From: Beijerinckiaceae bacterium
Lineage (GTDB): Bacteria > Pseudomonadota > Alphaproteobacteria > Rhizobiales > Beijerinckiaceae
Length of the DNA: 5,060 nucleotides
Direction of reading: 5' to 3'
Assembly: GCA_027346205.1 (NCBI GenBank)
Contig: DAIESR010000418.1
Coordinates: forward strand, 1-5,060
Each line of letters starts with the position of its first letter. Position 1 is the first letter of the stretch. Under the pieces are notes generated by a model. That model saw nothing but the letters and a program-made list of their open reading frames with translations. It was not told the origin of the DNA and made no database searches. This document shows positions 1-5,060 of the stretch, one piece after another. The position numbers and the translations under genes were made by a program.

Positions 1-372
1 GACGAGAAGCGAGAGATAGAATTCCTTGTCGATCGCCGAGCCCGCTTCGATATAGAGCCGGTTGACCTGCTTGCCCAAAGGCCCGGTCTGCACCGTCACC
101 AAAGTCCTGCCGAGCATCTGCTCGGCGAAAAGCACGGCCTCTTCCGCCGAACGCGCGAGCCGCACGCCGCCGCCCGCACCGGCCTCGGCCTCCTTGAAGC
201 TGCCCTTGCCGCGCCCACCCGCATGGATCTGCGACTTCACGACATAGACAGGGCTTTCAAATTGCCCAACCGCCGCGCGCGCCTCCACCGCCGCAACAAT
301 CGCAACCCCAGGCGATACCGCGACCCCATATTCCTGCAAAATCGCCTTCGCCTGATATTCATGGATGTTCAA
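1..372 (-). CDS. sucC: Succinyl-CoA synthetase (ADP-forming) beta subunit, N-terminal part (cut by window edge)
   Basis: The first 124 residues are readable. They begin [11 protein letters not shown] directly after a TTG codon at 372-370, which matches the usual MNIHEYQAK start of SucC. No in-frame ATG lies nearby, so TTG is the likely start. The ribosome site is weak, a G-rich GGGGCAGG just upstream. Seen: the ATP-grasp nucleotide-binding Lys46 (VVKSQIHAG), the GGRGKG loop at 52-57, VTVQTGP near 92-98, KQVNRLYIE at 101-109 and DKEFYLS at 115-121, all SucC signatures. The family has about 390-400 residues, so roughly 270 lie beyond base 1. With SucD the enzyme interconverts succinyl-CoA and succinate in the TCA cycle in the cytoplasm. 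The malate-CoA ligase subunit MtkA is related, but the KQVNRLYIE and DKEFYLS stretches fit SucC better. A terminator upstream separates it from oxlT. Confidence 0.9.
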   Translation of the reverse strand, partial: MNIHEYQAKAILQEYGVAVSPGVAIVAAVEARAAVGQFESPVYVVKSQIHAGGRGKGSFKEAEAGAGGGVRLARSAEEAVLFAEQMLGRTLVTVQTGPLGKQVNRLYIEAGSAIDKEFYLSLLV

Positions 373-455
373 GGCACCTGCCCCATATTGTATAATATAT
401 GCCAATAGGTGGAAAGACGATGGTGGGTCAAATGATTTTCACGGATTCTACGACG
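373..455 (-). promoter_or_regulatory. Upstream region of sucC with an AT-rich near-palindrome
   Basis: This short gap lies between the oxlT terminator and the sucC start, and any private sucC promoter must overlap it. At 384-401 there is an 18-base near-palindrome, CATAT on one side and ATATG on the other, with 7 of 9 base pairs matching. Its inner edge is 11 bases upstream of the TTG start. It stands out as AT-rich against GC-rich surroundings. TATATT and TATACA -10-like hexamers occur on the minus strand (399-394 and 394-389), but no good -35 lies 16-18 bases upstream of either, so no promoter is assigned precisely. Confidence 0.3.
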
Positions 456-483
456 AAAAAAAGGGCGCGAGGCGCGCCCTTTT
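456..483 (-). terminator. Intrinsic (Rho-independent) terminator after oxlT
   Basis: Read on the minus strand, a perfect 7-bp GC stem (GGGCGCG / CGCGCCC, bases 479-473 and 469-463) closes a 3-base loop (472-470) and is followed by seven T residues (462-456). Adjacent A and T bases can extend the stem by 4 bp. It lies 25 bases past the oxlT stop. The plus-strand tail is only four T residues, so it is oriented for oxlT and should insulate sucC. Confidence 0.9.
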
Positions 484-508
484 GCGGTCGGCAGAAGATT
501 TTGCGTCT

Positions 509-1795
509 TCAGACTTTCGCTTGTGCGACCACCATCTTGCGCCAGGGTTTCAACACGAGAATGGCCAGAAGAGATGCAAGTAGATTGGCTGCGCCGGCGA
601 CAATGAACACGGCGTCCCAGCTGCCGGTTCCTTGTTGCAGATAATTGCCGAAGGGCACCAGCAACGCAGCTGTCCCTTTGGCAGTATAAAGCAGGCCGGC
701 ATTGGTGGTGGCATATTTCGATCCGAACGTGTCCGTGCAAGTCGATGGGAACAGCGAAAAAATCTCGCCCCACGCGAAGAACACGGTGCCGGAAAGCAAG
801 ACGAACAGCAGAGGGTCTTTGCCCCAGAGATAGAGCATGAAGATGCCGATGCCTTCAATGCCGAAGGCGATGAACATCGTGTTTTCACGGCCGATCTTAT
901 CCGAGACCCAGCCGAAGAAGGGTCGGGTGATGCCGTTGAGTATGCGGTCGAGCGTCGCCGCAAAAGTCACCGCGCCGAGAGTCAGGCCCATGATCGTCAC
1001 CGGCGTGGTGGCGATCTTCCAGTCTACGCCGATCGGTTTGAGATTGGCGGTGACGAGCAGGCCGCCGGCGGCAACGAGCACGAACATCAGATACATGAGC
1101 CAGAAAGTTGGCTGCCGAAGAATTTCGCTCGGCGCGTAATTGCGACGCGACTGGATAATGGCGCCAGTTTGGACCGCAGGCGGCACTTGGCCGGCTTTGG
1201 GTGCAATCAAAAACAGCGCGAGAACCAGGATGATGATGCCTTGGCCGAGGCCGAAGGAAAAGAACGTCGCTTGAAAACCGGAATTGTGGATCATCGCTTG
1301 GATAGGGACGACCGTCAGCGCGGATCCGGCGCCAAAGCCCGCAGCCGTGATGCCGGCGGCAAGGCCGCGTTTGTCCGGAAACCATTTGAGCGCGTTGCCG
1401 ACGCAAGTGCCGTAAACCGCGCCAGCGCCGATACCGGCCAGAATCTGGCCGAAATAGAAGCCGCCGAGGCTCGTCGCATAGGAATTGACGACCCAGCCGA
1501 CGGCACAGAGCACACCGCCGAATATCACCACGAGTTTGGGACCATATTTGTCGACAAACCACCCTTCGATCGGGACGAGCCACGTCTCGAACAGGACGAA
1601 AAGCGTAAAGGCCCATTGAATGGCCGCGCGATCCCAGCCAAATTTCTTTTGGATATCCGGAACGAAGAACGTCCAACCATATTGAAGATTGGCAATCATC
1701 ACCATGCAGCCGACGCCGATTGCGAGCTGCATCCATCGATAAGCGTCGTTAACCTGCGCACTAGGCGCGGCGGCCGTTTCCGTTGTCGAAGTCAT
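509..1795 (-). CDS. oxlT: Oxalate/formate antiporter, MFS family (OxlT-like)
   Basis: This is a complete 428-residue inner-membrane carrier of the major facilitator superfamily, with about twelve hydrophobic segments (roughly 22-44, 58-80, 87-106, 112-134, 145-168, 178-198, 230-251, 264-286, 306-325, 329-350, 361-386, 393-415). The predicted role is electrogenic exchange of external oxalate for formate. It resembles Oxalobacter formigenes OxlT (418 residues). The two oxalate-binding basic residues are present: Arg291 in NGITRPFFGWVSDKIGR (Arg272 of OxlT) and Lys373 in YTAKGTA (Lys355). Also conserved are Gln38-Tyr39 in LQYGW, the MFS loop at 82-86 (DKYGP), WFPDKRG at 138-144 and FFAWGEIFSLFPS at 339-351, where Trp342 matches OxlT Trp324 and Phe346 replaces Tyr328. 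A longer frame opens at 1870, but ATG at 1795 has an ideal Shine-Dalgarno and gives a normal length. Frc paralogues lie upstream on the same strand and a terminator follows. Transport direction and substrate are inferred from homology. Confidence 0.87.
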   Translation of the reverse strand: MTSTTETAAAPSAQVNDAYRWMQLAIGVGCMVMIANLQYGWTFFVPDIQKKFGWDRAAIQWAFTLFVLFETWLVPIEGWFVDKYGPKLVVIFGGVLCAVGWVVNSYATSLGGFYFGQILAGIGAGAVYGTCVGNALKWFPDKRGLAAGITAAGFGAGSALTVVPIQAMIHNSGFQATFFSFGLGQGIIILVLALFLIAPKAGQVPPAVQTGAIIQSRRNYAPSEILRQPTFWLMYLMFVLVAAGGLLVTANLKPIGVDWKIATTPVTIMGLTLGAVTFAATLDRILNGITRPFFGWVSDKIGRENTMFIAFGIEGIGIFMLYLWGKDPLLFVLLSGTVFFAWGEIFSLFPSTCTDTFGSKYATTNAGLLYTAKGTAALLVPFGNYLQQGTGSWDAVFIVAGAANLLASLLAILVLKPWRKMVVAQAKV

Positions 1796-1804
1796 TTTGG
1801 GCTT

Positions 1805-1812
1805 CCCTCCTT
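1805..1812 (-). promoter_or_regulatory. Shine-Dalgarno site fixing the oxlT start
   Basis: On the minus strand AAGGAGGG ends 9 bases before ATG 1795-1793. It is a near-perfect anti-16S match at ideal spacing. It decides for the 428-residue product over the 25-residue longer reading that starts at 1870. Confidence 0.85.
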
Positions 1813-1897
1813 GAGCATTTATGTGGATCTGCGGCAAAAGCAGTCCTCTTGGGTCCCTGATTGACCTCATTTGCTTCCGCTGAGATCGATCTGGTCC

Positions 1898-1942
1898 TTA
1901 AAACGGCGGGGAGGGTAGCCCTGTCATTTGATGATCGTTCAT
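1898..1942 (-). CDS. Possible 14-residue leader peptide (micro-ORF)
   Basis: On the minus strand ATG at 1942 is preceded by AGAGGA with about 6 bases of spacing, a good ribosome site. It encodes MNDHQMTGLPSPPF and ends at TAA (1900-1898), about 100 bases before the oxlT ATG. There is no homology I recognise and no attenuator-type hairpin was seen after it. It could be a translated leader, the stub of a lost gene, or chance. Confidence 0.2.
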   Translation of the reverse strand: MNDHQMTGLPSPPF

Positions 1943-1974
1943 TGGCGTTCCTCTTTGCCGTGTCCGCTGTTTTT

Positions 1975-1989
1975 GGGTATGTGCATACC
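1975..1989 (-). promoter_or_regulatory. Inverted repeat GGTATG-N2-CATACC, operator-like (site 2)
   Basis: Bases 1976-1989 form a perfect 14-base dyad with GGTATG and CATACC arms. On the minus strand the motif reads GGTATGCACATACC. A close relative, GGTATACACAATAC, lies about 90 bases upstream at 2065-2079. The dyad symmetry, the repetition and the position upstream of oxlT suggest a dimeric transcription factor site. The regulator is not in the window. GntR-type regulators are often linked to oxalate genes, but the assignment is only a guess. Confidence 0.4.
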
Positions 1990-2064
1990 GCCCGCGGCTT
2001 ATCTGCTGGCCCGCCCCACGCTCTGACTATCTGAGTGATGATGGTCTCTTTGGTGCGGATTTTT

Positions 2065-2079
2065 CGTATTGTGTATACC
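2065..2079 (-). promoter_or_regulatory. Imperfect inverted repeat GGTAT-N5-ATACG, operator-like (site 1)
   Basis: On the minus strand this reads GGTATACACAATACG. It shares GGTAT, the central CACA and TAC with the dyad at 1975-1989, having one extra base in the spacer and one arm mismatch. It sits just downstream of the stop of the oxlT relict and upstream of oxlT. On its own it is weak; its value comes from resembling site 2. Confidence 0.3.
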
Positions 2080-2089
2080 AGCAATTCTA

Positions 2090-2206
2090 ATTCTTAAGCA
2101 TGCGATTGTTTTTTGTCCAGCGCCGGTCTGGAAACCATTTGAGGGCATGTCCGACATAGGTGCCATTGCCGCCGCCGGCAGCCGTTTTGGCAAAGCTTTG
2201 GCAAGG
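2090..2206 (-). pseudogene. Relict fragment of a second oxlT-type transporter gene
   Basis: The minus-strand frame directly after the frc B stop reads 39 codons to a TAG at 2089-2087. Its first 28 codons after an initial Pro (2203-2120) align without gaps to residues 116-143 of the intact OxlT-like protein in this window, with 16 identities by eye, including GT-V-G-ALKWFPD-R. At DNA level a 14-base identical run, ggaaaccatttgag, occurs at 2130-2143 and 1377-1390. Past WFPDRR the similarity stops and the codons become AT-rich. Only the loop after transmembrane segment 4 and its flank survive, so no transporter can be made. It is best explained as the remains of an oxlT copy that once followed frc B. 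A partial recombination patch is the alternative. Confidence 0.75.
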
Positions 2207-3484
2207 TCATTCCGCCGCTTGTTTGACAAGGGGCTCCAAGGCGCCGGAGGCGCGGATCTCGGCCAGTTCATCCGCGCCGAAGCCAAGAACCTGCGTGAGA
2301 ATCTCATCCGTGTGCTCGCCGAGCAGGGGCGAGCGCACGACATCCGTCGGACTGTCGGACAATTTGATCGGATTGCCGACGGTGAGATAGGAACCGCGGA
2401 CTGGATGATCGACCTCGACGACGGTTCCGTTGGCGCGCAGCGAAGGTTCTTCGGCGATCTCCTTCATTGAAAGAATTGGCCCGCAAGGAATATCGAGCGG
2501 ATTGCAGAGTTCCATGACCTCGAATTTGGTCTTGGTCTTGGTCCATTCTTCGATCGTATCGAAGATGAAGCTCAATTTGTTGAGCCGCGCTTCGGGCTTG
2601 GCATATTCGGGATCGGTGATCCATTCTGGCTTGCCGATGAGCGGGCAGATTTTGTCCCACACAGGCGCTTGGGTGATGAAATAAATATAGGCGTTGGGGT
2701 CGGTCTCCCAGCCTTTGCATTTCAGGATCCAGCCCGGTTGGCCGCCACCCGAGGCATTGCCGGCGCGCGGCACGGCATCGCCGAAGGGCAGGCCCTCGCC
2801 ATATTGCGGATATTCCTTCAGCGGCCCGCGCGCGAGGCGCTGCTGATCGCGCAGCTTGACGCGGCAGAGATTGAGCACGCTGTCCTGCATGGCGACATCG
2901 ACCCTCTGGCCGCGGCCGCTCATGGTGCGTTGATAGAGCGCGGCGACGATGCCGAGGGCAAGATGAAGGCCCGTGCCGGAATCGCCGATCTGAGCCCCGG
3001 TGACCAATGGCGGTCCGTCGCGGAAGCCGGTCGTCGAGGCCGAGCCGCCGGCGCATTGCGCGACATTCTCATAGACCTTGCAATCTGCGTAAGGACCGGG
3101 GCCGAAGCCTTTGATCGAGGCGACGATCATGCGCGGATTGAGTGCCTGAATCCGTTCCCAGCCAAAACCCATGCGGTCGAGAACGCCCGGCGCGAAATTC
3201 TCGACGAGGACGTCGCAGCTCTTGATCAAGGCCTCGAGGATTTGCTTGCCCTTGGGGTTTTTGGTATCGAGCGTGATCGAGCGCTTATTGTGGTTCAGCA
3301 TCGTGAAATAAAGGCTGTCGGCGTCAGGCACGTCGCATAGCTGGCCGCGCGTGATATCGCCGGTGCCCGGCCGTTCCACCTTGATCACATCTGCGCCGAA
3401 CCACGCCAGCAATTGCGTGCAGGTCGGCCCCGATTGCACATGCGTGAAGTCTAAAATCCGCACGCCCTCTAAAGCCTTGCCCAT
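2207..3484 (-). CDS. frc: Formyl-CoA:oxalate CoA-transferase, divergent paralogue (frc copy B)
   Basis: A complete 425-residue class III CoA-transferase (CaiB/BaiF family), cytoplasmic. Its predicted reaction is formyl-CoA + oxalate to oxalyl-CoA + formate. It starts [20 protein letters not shown]; the ATG has AAGGAGCGGAG just upstream. Active-site residues known from Oxalobacter Frc are present: Gln17, Arg38, Glu139 (KVYENVAQC) and catalytic Asp168 (IGDS). Position 48 is Gln, as in E. coli YfdW, where Oxalobacter Frc has Trp. It departs from the usual pattern at three conserved spots: Arg155 for Trp in TGFWDGPP, Gly170 for Asn two residues after the catalytic Asp, and Ser245 for the first Gly of the GGGGQP loop. 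The C-terminus runs about nine residues beyond copy A (EPLVKQAAE). Copy A lies 229 bases upstream; an oxlT relict follows in frame. It is surely a family member, but formyl-CoA/oxalate specificity is less certain than for copy A. Confidence 0.85.
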   Translation of the reverse strand: MGKALEGVRILDFTHVQSGPTCTQLLAWFGADVIKVERPGTGDITRGQLCDVPDADSLYFTMLNHNKRSITLDTKNPKGKQILEALIKSCDVLVENFAPGVLDRMGFGWERIQALNPRMIVASIKGFGPGPYADCKVYENVAQCAGGSASTTGFRDGPPLVTGAQIGDSGTGLHLALGIVAALYQRTMSGRGQRVDVAMQDSVLNLCRVKLRDQQRLARGPLKEYPQYGEGLPFGDAVPRAGNASGGGQPGWILKCKGWETDPNAYIYFITQAPVWDKICPLIGKPEWITDPEYAKPEARLNKLSFIFDTIEEWTKTKTKFEVMELCNPLDIPCGPILSMKEIAEEPSLRANGTVVEVDHPVRGSYLTVGNPIKLSDSPTDVVRSPLLGEHTDEILTQVLGFGADELAEIRASGALEPLVKQAAE

Positions 3485-3713
3485 TCGTTTGCTCCGCTCC
3501 TTATTCTGATTCCGTCGACCGCGACCCAGCCCTCATGAGAGCGACACCTCTGCAACAGCGTGAGCATCGAGGGGCAGCCGCCCTTCGATGCTCAGGATCA
3601 GGAAAGTCTTCGCAGCCATTCAAAATGTGGCGCACGACATCCCAGCATTCTTATATACATGGTTTACGCCATTGGCCTAGACTAGTGGATTGCGTTCGGG
3701 CAGATAGCCGGCT
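3485..3713 (-). other. Intergenic gap between the two frc genes
   Basis: There is no gene here. It contains the hairpin at 3561-3594 and, nearest the gene, the frc B ribosome site. On the minus strand an AT-rich patch TATATAAG (near 3656-3649) resembles a -10 element but lacks a recognisable -35. No terminator with a T-run follows frc A, so read-through from frc A into frc B is possible. The gap is long for a simple operon, and the hairpin would lie in the frc B leader. Confidence 0.5.
3561..3594. repeat. REP-like palindromic hairpin
   Basis: Two 15-base arms (3561-3575 and 3580-3594) pair with one mismatch around a 4-base loop. The core reads GAGCATCGAGGGGC, then AGCC, then GCCCTTCGATGCTC. 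It is followed by CTCAGGATCAGG-type sequence, which recalls interspersed palindromes in alphaproteobacterial intergenic regions. No T-run flanks it on either strand, so it is not a standard terminator. It may act as an mRNA-stability or processing hairpin between the two frc genes, or be a passive REP element. No second copy was seen in the window. Confidence 0.6.
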
Positions 3714-4964
3714 CTAGACGGCCCGCGATGCGTGCATTTCGGTGATCTGCTCGGGCGTATAGCCGAGGCTTTCGAGTACCTCGTCCGTATGTTCGCCCAA
3801 CAGAGGTGAGCCGGTGATTTCGACCGTCATGTCCGAGAATTTGATCGGGCTGCCGACGGTGAGATATTTGCCGCGCTCCTTATGATCGACTTCCACGATG
3901 GAGCCGCTGGCCCGCAGCGACGGATCATTGGCGAGTTCCTTCATCGAGAGCACGGGCGCGCAGGGAATGTCGAATTTGCGCAGGATGTCGACCGCTTCGA
4001 ATTTGGTCTTATCCTTCAGCCAATCTTCGATGGTGGCGAAAATATCGAAGATCTTGTCCTGGCGCGCCTGAGCCGTGGTGTAGGCCGGATCGTTGATCCA
4101 TTCCGGCTTGCCGATCGCCTTGCAGATTGGCGGCCAGGCATGGCCCTGGATCGTGAAATAGATATAAGCGTTCGGGTCAGTCTCCCAGCCCTTGCACTTC
4201 AACACCCAGCCCGGCTGGCCGCCGCCGCCCGCATTGCCGCCACGCGGCACGACATCGGTGAACTTGCCGTGCGGATATTGCGGATATTCCTCGAGATAGC
4301 CGACCCGATCGAGACGCTGCTGATCGCGCAGCTTGACGCGGCAGAGATTGAGCACGGCGTCCTGCATGGAGACGGCGACCTTCTGGCCCTTGCCGGTCTT
4401 GTTGCGCTGATGCAGCGCGGTGAGGATGCCGATGGCGAGATGCATGCCGGTGTTGCTGTCGCCGAGCGCAGCGCCGCTCACCGTCGGCGGGCCGTCCCAG
4501 AAGCCAGACGTCGAAGCCGCGCCGCCGGCGCATTGCGCGACATTCTCATAGACCTTCAGATCTTCGTAGTGATGCCCCTCGCTGAAACCCTTCACCGAGG
4601 CGACGATCATGCCCGGATTAAGCTCCTTGATACGCTCCCAGGTGAAACCCATGCGGTCGAGCGCGCCGGGTCCGAAATTCTCGACCATTACGTCGGATTC
4701 TTTGATCAGCTTCTCAAGAACTTCCTTGCCCTGGGGAGTCTTGGTGTCGAGCGTCAGCGAGCGCTTGTTGCTGTTGAGCATCGTGAAATAGAGCGCGTCA
4801 GCATTCGAGATGTCGCGCAGCTGCGAACGGGTGACGTCGCCTGAACCGGGACGTTCGACCTTGATCACATCGGCACCGAACCACGCCAGGAGCTGGGTGC
4901 AGGCAGGACCCGCCTGCACATGGGTGAAGTCGATGATCTTAATGCCTTCTAACGGTTTGCTCAT
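3714..4964 (-). CDS. frc: Formyl-CoA:oxalate CoA-transferase (frc copy A)
   Basis: A complete 416-residue class III CoA-transferase that activates oxalate by moving CoA from formyl-CoA, releasing formate; oxalyl-CoA would then go to oxalyl-CoA decarboxylase, which is not in the window. The start [20 protein letters not shown] matches Frc and YfdW N-termini. Every key residue sits where Oxalobacter Frc has it: Gln17, Arg38, Glu140 in [10 protein letters not shown], catalytic Asp169 in [10 protein letters not shown]. The glycine loop GGGGQP is intact at 246-251. Position 48 is Gln, as in E. coli YfdW. The segment before the loop lacks the extra residues of Oxalobacter Frc, again as in YfdW. A longer frame from 5015 is rejected: ATG at 4964 has AAAGGAAA about 9 bases upstream and the added 17 residues look unrelated. 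The stop is TAG at 3716-3714. It is the better preserved of the two paralogues. Confidence 0.93.
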   Translation of the reverse strand: MSKPLEGIKIIDFTHVQAGPACTQLLAWFGADVIKVERPGSGDVTRSQLRDISNADALYFTMLNSNKRSLTLDTKTPQGKEVLEKLIKESDVMVENFGPGALDRMGFTWERIKELNPGMIVASVKGFSEGHHYEDLKVYENVAQCAGGAASTSGFWDGPPTVSGAALGDSNTGMHLAIGILTALHQRNKTGKGQKVAVSMQDAVLNLCRVKLRDQQRLDRVGYLEEYPQYPHGKFTDVVPRGGNAGGGGQPGWVLKCKGWETDPNAYIYFTIQGHAWPPICKAIGKPEWINDPAYTTAQARQDKIFDIFATIEDWLKDKTKFEAVDILRKFDIPCAPVLSMKELANDPSLRASGSIVEVDHKERGKYLTVGSPIKFSDMTVEITGSPLLGEHTDEVLESLGYTPEQITEMHASRAV

Positions 4965-5060
4965 TGGTCCATTTCCTTTCCAAGGATCTTGTTGTTCCGG
5001 TGGCGTTCTGCCCAAATGGCGGCGTTCCGGAGGTGAAGACTCCAGCTTGTTCAGGGGGAA
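4965..5060 (-). other. Upstream region of frc copy A (continues past the window)
   Basis: These 96 bases hold the frc A ribosome site (AAAGGAAA, 4979-4972) and a GC-rich stretch in which GAACGCC occurs twice within about 25 bases (near 5026-5020 and 5008-5002). No convincing promoter or upstream gene end is visible, so it is unknown whether frc A is first in its operon. Confidence 0.4.

Larger units (their letters stand above)
1796..2089 (-). other. Leader and regulatory gap upstream of oxlT
   Basis: About 290 bases without a convincing full-length gene lie between the oxlT relict and the oxlT start. It is less GC-rich than the genes. It holds two related inverted-repeat sites (1975-1989 and 2065-2079), a 14-codon micro-ORF with its own Shine-Dalgarno (1942-1898), and the oxlT ribosome site. 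No confident sigma-70 -35/-10 pair was found. Open frames crossing it have no recognisable protein features. It most likely contains the oxlT promoter. Confidence 0.5.

Noticed and set aside
1..372. Malate-CoA ligase subunit (mtkA) rather than sucC
   Set aside because: The visible KQVNRLYIE and DKEFYLS motifs match alphaproteobacterial SucC more closely, though the C-terminal part would be needed for proof.
391..396. Perfect TATAAT on the plus strand
   Set aside because: There is no matching -35 at proper spacing and no plus-strand gene follows; it is part of the AT-rich near-palindrome.
426..431. TTGACC on the minus strand as a sucC -35
   Set aside because: The nearest -10-like hexamer (TATATT, 399-394) is 26 bases away, too far for a sigma-70 promoter.
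632..1864. Long plus-strand open frame (410 codons) opposite oxlT
   Set aside because: It is the antisense shadow of a well-supported membrane protein gene. Its translation is charged, low in complexity and has no family signature.
1796..1870. Longer oxlT start at 1870
   Set aside because: The extra 25 residues do not resemble the family N-terminus, and the ideal Shine-Dalgarno lies inside this extension, just before ATG 1795.
1761..2084. Minus-strand 107-codon frame in the oxlT leader
   Set aside because: No good ribosome site, no recognisable motif, and it overlaps the oxlT start region in another frame.
3561..3594. Hairpin read as an intrinsic terminator of frc copy A
   Set aside because: No T-run follows on either strand and it lies about 120 bases past the frc A stop.
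3882..4844. Long plus-strand open frame (320 codons) opposite frc copy A
   Set aside because: It is an antisense shadow caused by GC-rich codon bias. A similar shadow lies opposite frc copy B at 2669-3340, so the resemblance between them reflects the paralogous sense genes.
4965..5015. Longer frc copy A start at 5015
   Set aside because: Family alignment begins at MSKPLEG (4964), which has its own ribosome site.

Overview
The window looks like a piece of an alphaproteobacterial chromosome, probably Hyphomicrobiales (Rhizobiales). The reasons are its GC-rich genes, a SucC N-terminus of alphaproteobacterial type, and an oxalate gene set common in that order. The taxonomy is inference; no rRNA or other marker is present. 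All genes lie on the minus strand, so transcription runs from high to low coordinates.

Layout in transcription order: (1) 5060-4965, a leader with no recognisable gene. (2) 4964-3714, a canonical formyl-CoA:oxalate CoA-transferase (frc, copy A). (3) 3713-3485, a 229-base gap holding a strong REP-like hairpin. (4) 3484-2207, a second, more divergent frc (copy B). (5) 2206-2090, a short relict of an oxlT-type transporter gene directly behind copy B and in its frame. (6) 2089-1796, a leader with two related inverted-repeat sites and a 14-codon micro-ORF. (7) 1795-509, a complete oxalate/formate antiporter of the OxlT family. (8) 483-456, an intrinsic terminator. (9) 372-1, the start of sucC (succinyl-CoA synthetase beta subunit), cut by the window edge and apparently starting at TTG.

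The transporter would exchange external oxalate for formate. The CoA-transferases would activate oxalate to oxalyl-CoA using formyl-CoA. The decarboxylase that completes the cycle (Oxc) is not in the window. sucC is probably an independent central-metabolism unit, because a terminator separates it from oxlT.

The system itself is a known pathway. The observations most worth following are the oxlT relict between frc B and the intact oxlT, which suggests an older duplicated frc-oxlT arrangement that decayed; the paired GGTAT-N4/5-ATAC sites upstream of oxlT; and substitutions in frc B next to the catalytic Asp and in the glycine loop. No undescribed multi-gene system is visible.
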